Below, piece after piece: positions 1 to 9,212 of a DNA stretch of 46,972 bases. Under the pieces are notes generated by a model that saw nothing but the letters and a program-made list of their open reading frames with translations, did no database searches and was not told the origin of the DNA. A program made the position numbers and the translations under genes. Source of the stretch: Micrococcales bacterium (GTDB taxonomy: Bacteria > Actinomycetota > Actinomycetes > Actinomycetales > Microbacteriaceae); the NCBI GenBank assembly GCA_947454255.1, contig CANGIU010000010.1, positions 1 through 46,972 of the forward strand, read 5' to 3'. Each line of letters begins with the position of its first letter. Position 1 is the stretch's first letter.

Positions 1-1101
1 AGACGTGAACTTGCTTCTGAGGCTTTCACTCACACTTCTAGATATGACAGTGCTGTTGCCAGCTGGTTTGTTTCAGAAGTCGAAGCTCGAGCACTGCCTA
101 ATCAAACAATTGAAACATCTCACAAGAACCCAGGTTTTCCCCAGACTATTGAAATCGAAGCAACACTGTTGAATGTGCTTCGCTACGGTGAGAACGCTCA
201 CCAAGCGGCGGCTATCTATCGAAATGGTGCACCAAGTGCGGTAGCTGGTGTGGCTCAGGCAAAACAGCACGCCGGTAAAGAGATGTCATATAACAACTAC
301 GTTGATGCCGATGCTGCCGTTAGAACCGCTTACGATTTTGATGAACCAGCGGTAGCAATTATCAAGCACGCTAATCCGTGCGGTATCGCCATTGCACCTA
401 AAGATGCGCTTGACCCAATTGCTGAAGCTCACTCGGCTGCTTTCCTCTGCGATCAAATCAGTGCATTTGGTGGCGTCGTTGCAGCTAACCGGACAGTGAC
501 CATGGCTATGGCTCAGAACTTACTGGATATCTTTACCGAGGTGCTAATTGCTCCAAGTTATGAATTAGAAGCACTTCGCTTGCTTATTGAACGCAAGAAA
601 AACATGAGAATTCTAGAACTACCTAGAAACTACTCGAGAGAATCTCACGAACTGAGACAGGTCTCTGGCGGTTTTCTAGTTCAGGAGCCAGATAACTATA
701 AGAACTTCTCATCTTCAAACTGGAAGTTGGTTTCAGGACCGAGACCTGATGATGCAACCATGAAGGATCTTGAGTTTGCTTGGCGTGCAGTTAGATCAGT
801 TAAATCAAATGCGATATTACTTGCCAAAGATGGTGCATCAATCGGTGTTGGAATGGGTCAGGTGAACCGCGTTGATGCTTGCAAGCTTGCAGTTGACAGA
901 GGAATCATCCGAGTAGTGGGATCTGTTGCCGCTAGCGATGCGTTCTTCCCATTTGCTGATGGGCTTGAAATTCTAATCAATAACAAAGTGAAGGCTGTTG
1001 TTCAGCCTGGCGGATCAGTTAGAGATGAAGAAGTTATTGCAGTTGCAAAGGCAGCTAATCTCACCATGTTCTTTACCGGTGAGCGTCACTTCTATCACTA
1101 G
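1..1101 (+). CDS. purH: Bifunctional AICAR formyltransferase/IMP cyclohydrolase, 3' part
   Basis: This is the C-terminal part of PurH, which carries out the last two steps of IMP synthesis. The reading frame is open from base 1, so the gene starts upstream of the window. The first residues (RRELASEAFTHTSRYDSAVA) belong to the end of the cyclohydrolase domain. They are followed by the AICAR transformylase domain with LRYGENAHQ, the catalytic region KHANPCG, and SDAFFPFADG. The protein ends in GERHFYH, the usual C-terminus of the family. An ATG at 169 is internal, not a start. The stop codon lies inside the CTAG at 1098-1101, which also holds the stop of the convergent mdh gene. AICAR-related ZTP is the ligand of the riboswitch predicted upstream of glyA in this window. 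Confidence 0.97.
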   Translation, partial: RRELASEAFTHTSRYDSAVASWFVSEVEARALPNQTIETSHKNPGFPQTIEIEATLLNVLRYGENAHQAAAIYRNGAPSAVAGVAQAKQHAGKEMSYNNYVDADAAVRTAYDFDEPAVAIIKHANPCGIAIAPKDALDPIAEAHSAAFLCDQISAFGGVVAANRTVTMAMAQNLLDIFTEVLIAPSYELEALRLLIERKKNMRILELPRNYSRESHELRQVSGGFLVQEPDNYKNFSSSNWKLVSGPRPDDATMKDLEFAWRAVRSVKSNAILLAKDGASIGVGMGQVNRVDACKLAVDRGIIRVVGSVAASDAFFPFADGLEILINNKVKAVVQPGGSVRDEEVIAVAKAANLTMFFTGERHFYH

Positions 1102-2054
1102 AGGTTAGCGATATCTGCTTGCTTTGATCTAACTGCCTCGGCAGCAACCTTAAGGTTTTCAAGTTCAACTTCATCGAGTGGAGTTTCAACAATCTTCTTG
1201 ATTCCACCCTTACCAAGCTGAGCTTCAACACCAAGGTAAACACCAGAAATCCCGAACTCACCATCAACCCATGCACAAACAGGGAACACTGCGCCTGAAT
1301 CTTCATGAACTGCTTTAGCCATTCGGGCAACCGCAGCGGATGGTGCATAGTATGCAGAACCGGTCTTTAGTAGAGCAACGATTTCTGCACCACCATTACG
1401 AGTCTTTTCAACCAGGTCGGCGATGACTTCAGCTGAAAGAACTTCAGTCAGTGGCTTTCCATTAACTGTTGAAACTGAAGGAACTGGCACCATGGTCTCA
1501 CCGTGGGAACCAAGAGTTAGGGTCTTGACATTTGCAACGTCTGCTCCGGTAGCTTCAGCCACGAAGTTGGTGAAGCGAGCGGTATCTAGGACTCCGGCTT
1601 GACCGATGACCCGTTCCTTGGGGAAACCTGAAGCTTTTTGAGTAAGAGCTGTCATTTCATCAAGCGGGTTAGAGACAACAAGAATTACGGCGTTAGGAGC
1701 ATGCTTAGCAATGTTCTTAGCAACTCCACCAACAATGCCTGCGTTGACCTCTAGAAGGTCCATACGGCTCATGCCAGGCTTACGAGGAAGTCCTGCTGTG
1801 ATGATCACTATGTCGCTGTCAGCAATAGCTTCATAGCCTTCGCCATCGGGGGTAGTGGTAGCGCCAATTACCTTGGTCTGGTATCCCTCGATTGATCTTG
1901 ACTGGTTGATGTCTAAGGCAACACCTTCAGGCTTGCCTTCAAGGATGTCGGTTAGGACAACTGTGTCGAAGATGTCATAGGCAGCTAGGCGCTGCGCTGT
2001 TGTGGTTCCGTAGAAACCTGAACCGATTACTGAGACTTTACCGTGGCGTGCCAT
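1098..2054 (-). CDS. mdh: Malate dehydrogenase (LDH-like, 318 aa)
   Basis: NAD-dependent malate dehydrogenase interconverts malate and oxaloacetate in the TCA cycle. The N-terminal nucleotide-binding loop GSGFYGTTTA lies at about residues 11-20. The active-site loop AGLPRKPGMSR (87-97) carries arginines at 91 and 97; arginine at 91 favours malate over lactate. LDTAR (156-160) and the catalytic histidine in GSHGE (H184) are present. Length matches the LDH-like MDH class. The ATG at 2054 is preceded by AAGGAG with about ten bases of spacing. The gene is divergent from the ABC exporter at 2175 and meets purH tail to tail, sharing four bases. Confidence 0.96.
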   Translation of the reverse strand: MARHGKVSVIGSGFYGTTTAQRLAAYDIFDTVVLTDILEGKPEGVALDINQSRSIEGYQTKVIGATTTPDGEGYEAIADSDIVIITAGLPRKPGMSRMDLLEVNAGIVGGVAKNIAKHAPNAVILVVSNPLDEMTALTQKASGFPKERVIGQAGVLDTARFTNFVAEATGADVANVKTLTLGSHGETMVPVPSVSTVNGKPLTEVLSAEVIADLVEKTRNGGAEIVALLKTGSAYYAPSAAVARMAKAVHEDSGAVFPVCAWVDGEFGISGVYLGVEAQLGKGGIKKIVETPLDEVELENLKVAAEAVRSKQADIANL

Positions 2055-2129
2055 GCTGCATTAGCTCCTTGTGGGATGAAATTGGGTGTTTAGACGGATA
2101 TAGCCTAATGCTTCCAGATAGACTGAAAG

Positions 2130-2145
2130 GCTTTGTGAACAAAGC
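2130..2145. promoter_or_regulatory. Inverted repeat in the mdh/ABC exporter divergent intergenic region
   Basis: GCTTTGT (2130-2136) and ACAAAGC (2139-2145) form a perfect 7-bp inverted repeat with a 2-bp centre, in the 120-bp gap between the divergent genes mdh and the ABC exporter. It is followed by AAATTTGAAATTT (2148-2160), itself nearly palindromic. The size and position fit a dimeric regulator's operator, but no regulator gene is adjacent, so the function is inferred. Confidence 0.35.
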
Positions 2146-2174
2146 TCAAATTTGAAATTTAGGTATCGAAACAG

Positions 2175-3947
2175 ATGAAAAAATTAGGCACTGTCGGCAC
2201 GCTCCTGAGGATCTTTCCTTATGCGAAAAGTGCCCTACCAAGAGTGATTCTCGGCACGCTCGCCGCCATCCTCGGTCACATGTTCGCCCTAGCTATCCCG
2301 AACTACCTCAGAAACCTGGTGGATCAACTCAATGACAAACCGAGCTTCACCATGCTGGTATTAGCAGTGACTGCTGTTCTTGGTATGGGGCTTCTAGAAG
2401 CCATCATGGTTCTTCTCAGAAGATGGCTGGTCCTTACTCCAGGAACACACGTTGAAGCAGGTCTTAGAAAGACTCTCTATGCGAAGCTTCAGGATCTTCC
2501 GGTAGCTTTCCATGACAAGTGGCCAAGCGGACAGTTGCTCTCTCGTGTTACTGGTGACCTGAGCATGATTCGTCGTTGGCTCTCATTTGGTCTAGTACTT
2601 TTGGTTGCCAACATCTTTACCATCGTCGTTGGCTTCATTGTTCTTTACTCCTATAACTGGATTCTGGCGACAGTGTTCTTTGTCATGATGAGCCCACTTT
2701 GGGTGCTTGGTTTTAGATTCGAAAAGGACTACCACGACACTGCGCGTAAGAGCCAAGACCAAGCCGGAGACCTAGCCACAGCAGTTGAAGAAAGCGTGCA
2801 CGGTGTTCGAGTGCTCAAGGCTTTTGGTCGTGGCGATTTCATGACTCAAAAGTTTGCTCAGGATGCGCTTAACCTTCGCGAGACAGAATTGAAGAAAGCC
2901 AAGATGGTTTCCAGACTTTGGTTCTTCTTCTCAACAATTCCTGATTTTGCACTTGGTCTATGTTTGATCATCGGTGTTTGGCAAATCGTCCAGGGTGACA
3001 TCACTCCAGGAGTATTAGCTGGTTTTATCTTGATTACCCGAGTTCTACACTGGCCAATTGACTCAATCGGTTTCTTGCTATCTATGACTATTGATGCAAG
3101 AACTGCAGTTGAGCGTTTCTTTGAAGTAATTGATACCAAGGTTGATATCGCTGATCCAGAAGAGCCAAAACAAATTAGTGAGCCTAAGGGGCATCTGGTC
3201 TTTGAAAATGTGCATTTCAGATATGCAGATGCACCAGAAGATCAGCCAGATTTGCTCAATGGCATTAACTTAGAGATTCAACCAGGTGAATCAGTTGCTT
3301 TGATTGGTATTACCGGGTCTGGTAAGACCTCTTTGACTGCACTAGCTACAAGACTTTATGAAGTGACCTCTGGCTCAATCAAACTTGATGGCGTTGACAT
3401 TAGAGATCTCACCCGAGAGGACCTTAGAGCACATGTTGCTATGGCCTTCGAAGATGCCACATTATTCTCTGATTCAGTAAGTTCTAACGTGCTTCTGGGA
3501 AGACCTAATAGCACTAAGGAAGAGCTTGATCAGGCCATGGCTATTGCTCAAGCAGGTTTTGCATATGAATTGCCAGATGGACTAGATACCAAGATTGGTG
3601 AAGAGGGGCTCTCTCTGTCCGGTGGTCAAAGACAGCGTCTAGCGCTAGCTAGAGCTGTTGCAGCGCAGCCATCAGTGCTTGTCCTAGATGATCCACTGTC
3701 AGCGCTGGATGTTGATACCGAGGCAATGGTTGAAGATGCGCTGAGAACAGTACTAAAGGCCACAACAGCTCTTATCGTTGCGCACCGCCCGTCGACCGTT
3801 CAGTTAGCTGACCGAGTTGCACTATTACAGGACGGCAAGATTGTCGCTGTTGGTAAACACAGCGACCTTTTAGCTTCGAATGAACATTACCGTTACGTGA
3901 TTAGCAGCCTTGATGCTGCCGGAAAGATGATTGAGGTGAACAACTAA
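2175..3947 (+). CDS. ABC exporter half-transporter with degenerate nucleotide site (subunit 1)
   Basis: This 590-residue half-transporter has an N-terminal six-helix exporter domain (about residues 10-320) and a C-terminal nucleotide-binding domain. Walker A is GITGSGKTS (about 378-386), the signature is LSGGQRQRL (from 481), and the H-loop is IVAHRPSTV. Two catalytic positions are altered: the Walker B is VLVLDD, with Asp506 where the catalytic glutamate normally lies, and the Q-loop reads AFEDATLF, with Glu426 for glutamine. This is the pattern of the non-catalytic half of heterodimeric exporters such as TM287/288 or BmrCD. The stop overlaps the ATG of the next gene by one base (TAATG), so the two halves are probably translationally coupled. 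Substrate unknown; multidrug or lipid export is typical for the family. Confidence 0.93.
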   Translation: MKKLGTVGTLLRIFPYAKSALPRVILGTLAAILGHMFALAIPNYLRNLVDQLNDKPSFTMLVLAVTAVLGMGLLEAIMVLLRRWLVLTPGTHVEAGLRKTLYAKLQDLPVAFHDKWPSGQLLSRVTGDLSMIRRWLSFGLVLLVANIFTIVVGFIVLYSYNWILATVFFVMMSPLWVLGFRFEKDYHDTARKSQDQAGDLATAVEESVHGVRVLKAFGRGDFMTQKFAQDALNLRETELKKAKMVSRLWFFFSTIPDFALGLCLIIGVWQIVQGDITPGVLAGFILITRVLHWPIDSIGFLLSMTIDARTAVERFFEVIDTKVDIADPEEPKQISEPKGHLVFENVHFRYADAPEDQPDLLNGINLEIQPGESVALIGITGSGKTSLTALATRLYEVTSGSIKLDGVDIRDLTREDLRAHVAMAFEDATLFSDSVSSNVLLGRPNSTKEELDQAMAIAQAGFAYELPDGLDTKIGEEGLSLSGGQRQRLALARAVAAQPSVLVLDDPLSALDVDTEAMVEDALRTVLKATTALIVAHRPSTVQLADRVALLQDGKIVAVGKHSDLLASNEHYRYVISSLDAAGKMIEVNN

Positions 3948-5752
3948 TGAGCATGCAAGGCGTAAAAGACGAAGAAAAGATTCACCTAAATAAAGAAGAA
4001 CAAAAGCGCATCAGAGCGAGATCTATGAAGCTACTGGGGGAGATCATCCGACCAGTTAGAAATAGGTTGTTCATCAGTTTGGCTCTGGTTATCACTAGCC
4101 AAGCACTTAGAGTTTCAGGTCCATACTTGATTGCCTTGATTATCGACAAGGGAGTTCCTGCTGCTAAGGCAGGTGACTGGAACCTGCTTTATCTAATTGT
4201 CGGCGGGTATGTTCTAGCTTCACTATTTGCAGGTATCACTATTGCCTTCTTCCTTCGCTTTGCAGCAAAGGTAAACCAGGACATCATGTTTGGTTTACGT
4301 AAGAGGCTCTTTGCACACACTCAGAAACTTTCTATTGAGTTCCATGAGACATACACATCTGGTCGTGTTATCGCTAGACAGACATCAGATATGGATTCCC
4401 TAAAGGAATTACTTGATTCTGGTGGTAATGAAATGATTGCTGGTCTGCTGTTTATGACCTTCACTGCAATTGCGCTGGTAACAGTTGATGCCTCATCATT
4501 CTTGATCATGCTGGTTTCCTTCATTCCGTTGTTCTTCCTTACCCGTTGGTTCCAGGTAAACACCAGAGTTAACTACCGTAAGACTCGTGTTGCATCAGCT
4601 AAGTTGATTGTCCACTTCGTCGAGACAATGACCGGTATCCGTGCAGTGAAAGCTTTCCGCAAGGAGAAAAGAAACGAAGAGACCTATAAGGGTCTAGTCG
4701 AGGACTACCGTTCGGTGAACGCTAAGGTTATTCAACTCTTTGGTATTTATGATCCAGGACTGATCATGATTGGAAACATTACTGTTGCCTTCGTTCTGCT
4801 CTGGGGTGGCTGGAGGGTCATGCAGGGAGATCTTGGAATTGGGGTTTTGATTTCTTGTATTTTGTATGCGCGTAGCTTCTATGAGCCAATGGAAAATATC
4901 GCAATGTTCTATAACTCCTATCAATCTGCAAACTCAGCACTTGAGAAAATATCTGGTGTATTAGAAGAAGAACCCTCGGTTCCTCAAGCCCAAAATCCAA
5001 CTCCGCTTGCTCCAAAGAAGGGGCACCTGCAGTTCACTAACGTTGAGTTTGCTTATTCAAACGGCAAGGTAGTCTTACCAAAATTTGACCTAGATATTCC
5101 TGCAGGTCAAACCATCGCTCTGGTTGGAACTACTGGTGCTGGTAAATCAACCATGGCAAAACTAATCTCACGTTTCTATGACCCAAGCAAGGGTGCAGTA
5201 GAGCTGGATGGCGTTAACCTCAAGGAACTATCCGATGATGATCTGCGGACAGCAATCGTGATGGTGACTCAAGAGGCTTATCTGTTCAGTGGTTCTGTTG
5301 CTGAGAACATTTCGCTTGGTAAGCCTGGAGCATCTCTTGAAGAGATTCAGAATGCGGCTAAAGCTGTGGGCGCTCACGAGTTCATCCTGAGCCTTCCTGA
5401 TGGTTATGACACTGACGTAAATAAGCGTGGTGGTCGAGTCTCTGCTGGTCAAAGACAACTGATCTCTTTCGCTAGAGCCTTTATCGCTGACCCGACTGTT
5501 TTGATTCTCGATGAGGCCACCAGTTCCTTGGATATCCCAGGAGAGCGTATGGTGCAAAGAGGATTACAGACTCTATTGGCAGGCAGAACCGCGATTATCA
5601 TCGCGCACAGGCTCTCCACCGTATCCATTGCAAACCGCGTGATTGTCATGGAACACGGGCAGATGATTGAAGATGACGCTCCTGCAGTCCTGATTGCGGG
5701 TACGGGTAAGTTCTCCAAGATGCACAAAGCATGGCGAGACTCTCTCGTCTAG
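3947..5752 (+). CDS. ABC exporter half-transporter with catalytic Walker B (subunit 2)
   Basis: This 601-residue partner of the preceding gene has a charged N-terminus, a six-helix transmembrane domain (about 35-330) and a nucleotide-binding domain. Walker A is GTTGAGKST (394-402), the Q-loop VTQEAYLF is normal, Walker B is [11 protein letters not shown] with catalytic Glu523, and the H-loop is IIAHRLSTV. The signature is degenerate: VSAGQ (498-502) instead of LSGGQ. In the dimer this signature faces subunit 1's defective Walker B, so one ATP site is consensus and the other is degenerate. ATG at 3947 overlaps the upstream stop; a second ATG lies two codons later. Substrate cannot be told from sequence. 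Confidence 0.93.
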   Translation: MSMQGVKDEEKIHLNKEEQKRIRARSMKLLGEIIRPVRNRLFISLALVITSQALRVSGPYLIALIIDKGVPAAKAGDWNLLYLIVGGYVLASLFAGITIAFFLRFAAKVNQDIMFGLRKRLFAHTQKLSIEFHETYTSGRVIARQTSDMDSLKELLDSGGNEMIAGLLFMTFTAIALVTVDASSFLIMLVSFIPLFFLTRWFQVNTRVNYRKTRVASAKLIVHFVETMTGIRAVKAFRKEKRNEETYKGLVEDYRSVNAKVIQLFGIYDPGLIMIGNITVAFVLLWGGWRVMQGDLGIGVLISCILYARSFYEPMENIAMFYNSYQSANSALEKISGVLEEEPSVPQAQNPTPLAPKKGHLQFTNVEFAYSNGKVVLPKFDLDIPAGQTIALVGTTGAGKSTMAKLISRFYDPSKGAVELDGVNLKELSDDDLRTAIVMVTQEAYLFSGSVAENISLGKPGASLEEIQNAAKAVGAHEFILSLPDGYDTDVNKRGGRVSAGQRQLISFARAFIADPTVLILDEATSSLDIPGERMVQRGLQTLLAGRTAIIIAHRLSTVSIANRVIVMEHGQMIEDDAPAVLIAGTGKFSKMHKAWRDSLV

Positions 5753-5793
5753 GCTATAAGTAACCAATCACCACTAAAAAAGAAGGCACCACT

Positions 5794-7011
5794 ATGGAAA
5801 AAATTAAGGTAATCGGCAAGGTAGTAGAACTTGACGGCGATGAAATGACTCGAATCATCTGGCAGAACATCAAGGACTCCTTGATCTTGCCTTTTCTAGA
5901 TGTTGACCTTGAATACTATGACCTATCAATCGAGCACAGAGATGCAACCGATGACCAGGTCACCATCGATGCGGCTAATGCAATCAAGACCCATGGTGTT
6001 GGAGTTAAGTGTGCAACCATTACCCCTGATGAAGCTCGAGTTACAGAGTTCAGTCTGAAGAAGATGTGGAAATCACCTAACGGTACTATTCGTAACATTC
6101 TTGACGGTGTTGTTTTCCGTGAACCAATTATCATCTCCAACGTGCCAAGACTGGTGCCTGGTTGGACTAAGCCAATCATCATTGGCCGTCACGCACACGG
6201 AGACCAATACAAGGCCACTGACTTCAAAGTTCCAGGTGCTGGACGAGTAACAATGACTTGGGCCCCAGCCGATGGCTCGGAGCCGACTACTTTCACTGTT
6301 GCTGACTACCCTGAACACGGTGGTGTTGCCATGGGTATGTATAACTACATGGATTCAATTCGTGACTTTGCAAGAGCATCATTCAACTACGGATTGGCTC
6401 GTAACTACCCTGTCTATCTTTCAACCAAGAACACCATTCTGAAGGCATATGATGGCGCATTTAAGGATGCATTCCAGGAAGTCTTTGACGCTGAGTACAA
6501 ATCAAAGTTTGAAGCGGCTGGCCTGACCTACGAGCATCGTTTGATTGATGACATGGTAGCTGCTGCCTTGAAGTGGGAAGGTGGCTATGTCTGGGCATGT
6601 AAGAACTATGACGGAGATGTACAGTCAGACACTGTTGCTCAAGGTTTTGGTTCACTTGGTCTTATGACTTCAGTGCTCACCACTCCTGATGGCAAGACTT
6701 GTCTTGCAGAAGCAGCACATGGAACTGTTACTCGCCACTACCGTGACTGGCAGGCTGGTAAGAAGACCAGCACCAACCCAATTGCATCTATCTACGCTTG
6801 GACTCGTGCTCTTATGCACAGAGCAAAGCTAGATAACACTCCTGAGGTTCTAAAATTTGCTGAGACTCTTGAAGATGTTGTTATCAAGACTGTCGAAGCT
6901 GGACACATGACTAAAGATCTATCTGCATTAGTAGGTCACGGTCAGGCATTCCAAACTACCGATGAGTTCATGTCAACCCTTGCAGAGAACTTGAAGGCAA
7001 GACTTAGCTAG
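5794..7011 (+). CDS. icd: NADP-dependent isocitrate dehydrogenase (405 aa)
   Basis: The enzyme oxidatively decarboxylates isocitrate to 2-oxoglutarate. It belongs to the dimeric, eukaryote-like class of about 405-410 residues: it opens with [14 protein letters not shown] and contains [16 protein letters not shown] for isocitrate binding, the catalytic tyrosine and lysine region, and [10 protein letters not shown] near the cofactor site. Start ATG at 5794 follows an AGAAGG at 10-bp distance. It stands alone behind the ABC exporter genes and is closed by the hairpin terminator at 7045. It complements mdh and sdhCDAB in the same window in the TCA cycle. Confidence 0.97.
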   Translation: MEKIKVIGKVVELDGDEMTRIIWQNIKDSLILPFLDVDLEYYDLSIEHRDATDDQVTIDAANAIKTHGVGVKCATITPDEARVTEFSLKKMWKSPNGTIRNILDGVVFREPIIISNVPRLVPGWTKPIIIGRHAHGDQYKATDFKVPGAGRVTMTWAPADGSEPTTFTVADYPEHGGVAMGMYNYMDSIRDFARASFNYGLARNYPVYLSTKNTILKAYDGAFKDAFQEVFDAEYKSKFEAAGLTYEHRLIDDMVAAALKWEGGYVWACKNYDGDVQSDTVAQGFGSLGLMTSVLTTPDGKTCLAEAAHGTVTRHYRDWQAGKKTSTNPIASIYAWTRALMHRAKLDNTPEVLKFAETLEDVVIKTVEAGHMTKDLSALVGHGQAFQTTDEFMSTLAENLKARLS

Positions 7012-7044
7012 TTGTGAATAACGGCAAGAGTTCTTTGCCTGTGT

Positions 7045-7075
7045 AAAACTCCAGCACGAAATGTGCTGGAGTTTT
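7045..7075 (+). terminator. Rho-independent terminator of icd
   Basis: AAAACTCCAGCAC (7045-7057) and GTGCTGGAGTTTT (7063-7075) form a perfect 13-bp stem with loop GAAAT, ending in four T residues. The 3' arm touches the -10-like box and start codon of the following surface-protein gene, so terminator and promoter are packed together. Confidence 0.9.
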
Positions 7076-7080
7076 ATCTT
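7075..7080 (+). promoter_or_regulatory. -10-like box of a leaderless start for the surface protein
   Basis: TATCTT at 7075-7080 lies seven bases before ATG 7088 and fits TANNNT. The alternative start ATG 7082 has a GGAG ten bases upstream, but that GGAG is part of the icd terminator stem. No convincing -35 is visible. Confidence 0.4.
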
Positions 7081-7087
7081 TATGGGC

Positions 7088-9193
7088 ATGTATAAACACA
7101 AAAAATCAAACTGGCTAAAACCAATAATGGTTGCCAGTGCATTCTCGGTAATCATCGGTGTTTTAGTTGTGCCAGAGGTTTACGCTCAGGCGTCGACTCC
7201 AACACCGGCTTGTAACGCTAGTAAAACTAGCTGCACAGTAACCTTCCCTTATTCAGGTGACTACTACGTTTGGACACCACCGGCTGATGTTAGAACTATG
7301 TCTCTAGTTATTGCAGGTGCTCAAGGTGGCCGAAGCGGCGGTAACGGAGCTAAAGCGAGCGCTTCTTTCAAGGCCATTCCTACTGGCAATCTATACATCT
7401 ATGTCGGTGGTCAGGGGTCCTCTGGAAATGCAGCTGCAGGTGGCTATAACGGTGGAGGAGCTGCTGGATCTGGCCACGGTGATGAAGGTTCTGGAGGAGG
7501 AGCAACAGACATCAGAACAAGCACAGCGCTTGCAGATCGCATTGCGGTTGCAGGTGGTGGCGGTGGAACCGGTGGTTGGATAGCTGGCGCTGGAGGGGCC
7601 GCAGGTGGCACAACAGCAAGTGCTGGTGGCAACGGTCAAGGTCTTGGTGGTGGCGCTGGAACCCCTACTGCTGGAGGATCCGGTGGTGTTTCATTCGGAT
7701 CACAAACTACAAATGGCTCTGCCGGTTCCCTTGGAATAGGTGGTTCTGGTGGAGCAGCCAATACGCCTGGTTCGATGGTTGCCGGTGGTGGTGGCGGTGG
7801 TGGCGGATACTTCGGTGGCGGTGGCGGCGGTGCTGACACTGATCCAGTTGGAGTCGATGGTGGTGGTGGCGGTGGAGGTTCTAGCTACGCGAATGCAACC
7901 AAGCTGAACTCAGTCACCTACTTCACGGGATTTCAATCAGGTAATGGACTGGCCAGCATCACATACAACTTAGGACCCGCGGTGACATCCTTTACGGCAC
8001 CAGTGTCTCCTAGCAATGCATCCTTACCAACTTTCAACATCAGCTTCGGACAAAGTGTCACCGGTATAACAGCAGATGACTTCACTATTTCGGGCACTGC
8101 TGTTGGTTGTTATGTTTCAACCCTGACTGGCTCTGGAGCTAACTATGCTGCAACAGTTAATGGTTGTAGTGATGGAACTATCAGCCTTACTTTGAAAGCT
8201 GACACAGTAACCGGTAACGCAATTGGACCAGTTAGACCAGTGTCAACAACTCCAATCATTCTTGATAGAACAGTTCCTGAAATAAATACGCTAACCAAAC
8301 AGACCAGTGCAAATAACGTGCTTATCTATAAAGCTAGCTTCACCGAACCTGTCACTGGTCTAGTGGCCGATAGTACGGACTGGTTGGTAAAGGGCGATGG
8401 TTGCACTATTCAGTCGATGACCGGTAGCGGAAGTGATTATGTAATTACGATTGCGAACTGTCTCGATGGGCATCTTGCTGGTTTAGTTTTGAACACCGCT
8501 TCGGTAGTTGATGCAGCTGGCAACATTGGCCCATCGTTAGCCAATCAAACTAACTCAACGAAGATAGATACTACTGCTCCAGTCGTGCATGTCTTTGATG
8601 TGACTGAACCAGGTTCAGCTGCAACACCGACCTGGGTCTTTGACAGTGAAGAGCCAGTAACGGGCATGAGCTCAGGTAACTTTAGTTTCTCCGGGACAGC
8701 ACAGTCTTGTTCAATGGATTATTCAGTTCTTCGAGTAGGCCTAGGTTGGCAGGTAGCACTTGTGGGTTGTGGAGTTGGGACTACTCAAGTCACGCTCGGT
8801 GCAAACACTCTCACAGACACTTCTGGCAATACGGGTCCGCTAGTGGCATTGCCATCCAATGTGGTGACCATTACACCAGACGAAATTGTCAATCAAACTA
8901 TTTCGCCTAATACACCAACCGGAGCACAGGTTGATGTTCCTCGCGTAGTTGATGATGCAAGCGATTCGAAGACAGTTACAAAAACTCTGCCTGAGGAAGA
9001 GATCACAGATTCGACCAAGGATGCACCAATTCCGGTAACCAAGGAATTAGAGAAGCAAGGTAAAGAAAAGGTCGTTATTACACAGTCGCAGCAACAGACC
9101 TTCTTGGTAGCACTTGGTTTATCAGCAGTTGCTTTGTTGCTAGCCTCGGTCGCTGCTGGCTCACAACTGCGTTCTAGAAGAAGAAGGCACTAA
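7088..9193 (+). CDS. Exported surface protein: ALK-like glycine-rich domain plus three Ig-like repeats
   Basis: This is a large secreted, membrane-anchored protein of about 701 residues. A basic N-terminus and hydrophobic stretch ending in VYAQA form a signal peptide. Next comes a glycine-rich domain (about residues 45-295) containing GDYYVWTPP and GGGATDIRT, which resembles the glycine-rich family first described in the ALK/LTK receptors (Pfam Gly_rich). Three bacterial Ig-like repeats follow (about 300-590), each with one cysteine pair, for example VGCYVS...NGC, DGCTIQ...ANC and QSCSMD...VGC. An acidic/Lys-rich linker leads to a C-terminal transmembrane helix and the tail RSRRRRH. No LPXTG sortase motif is present. 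The start is uncertain between 7082 and 7088; 7088 is chosen because of the -10-like box. Adhesion or envelope function is inferred only. Confidence 0.8.
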   Translation: MYKHKKSNWLKPIMVASAFSVIIGVLVVPEVYAQASTPTPACNASKTSCTVTFPYSGDYYVWTPPADVRTMSLVIAGAQGGRSGGNGAKASASFKAIPTGNLYIYVGGQGSSGNAAAGGYNGGGAAGSGHGDEGSGGGATDIRTSTALADRIAVAGGGGGTGGWIAGAGGAAGGTTASAGGNGQGLGGGAGTPTAGGSGGVSFGSQTTNGSAGSLGIGGSGGAANTPGSMVAGGGGGGGGYFGGGGGGADTDPVGVDGGGGGGGSSYANATKLNSVTYFTGFQSGNGLASITYNLGPAVTSFTAPVSPSNASLPTFNISFGQSVTGITADDFTISGTAVGCYVSTLTGSGANYAATVNGCSDGTISLTLKADTVTGNAIGPVRPVSTTPIILDRTVPEINTLTKQTSANNVLIYKASFTEPVTGLVADSTDWLVKGDGCTIQSMTGSGSDYVITIANCLDGHLAGLVLNTASVVDAAGNIGPSLANQTNSTKIDTTAPVVHVFDVTEPGSAATPTWVFDSEEPVTGMSSGNFSFSGTAQSCSMDYSVLRVGLGWQVALVGCGVGTTQVTLGANTLTDTSGNTGPLVALPSNVVTITPDEIVNQTISPNTPTGAQVDVPRVVDDASDSKTVTKTLPEEEITDSTKDAPIPVTKELEKQGKEKVVITQSQQQTFLVALGLSAVALLLASVAAGSQLRSRRRRH

Positions 9194-9212
9194 AGGCGAG
9201 GAGACCCTCGTT

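Noticed and set aside
169-171. ATG 169 as the start of a separate AICAR transformylase gene
   Set aside because: The frame is open to base 1 and the upstream residues are recognisable PurH sequence, so the ATG is internal.
7311-7839. Several overlapping open frames rich in Pro, Trp or Ala on both strands
   Set aside because: They are shadows of the GGT/GGC-rich glycine domain of the surface protein; low-complexity codons leave the other frames without stops, and none has a start signal or family features.
9197-9210. CGAGG/CCTCG hairpin between the surface protein and purU as a terminator
   Set aside because: The stem is only five base pairs with no T-run on either strand, so support is too weak.
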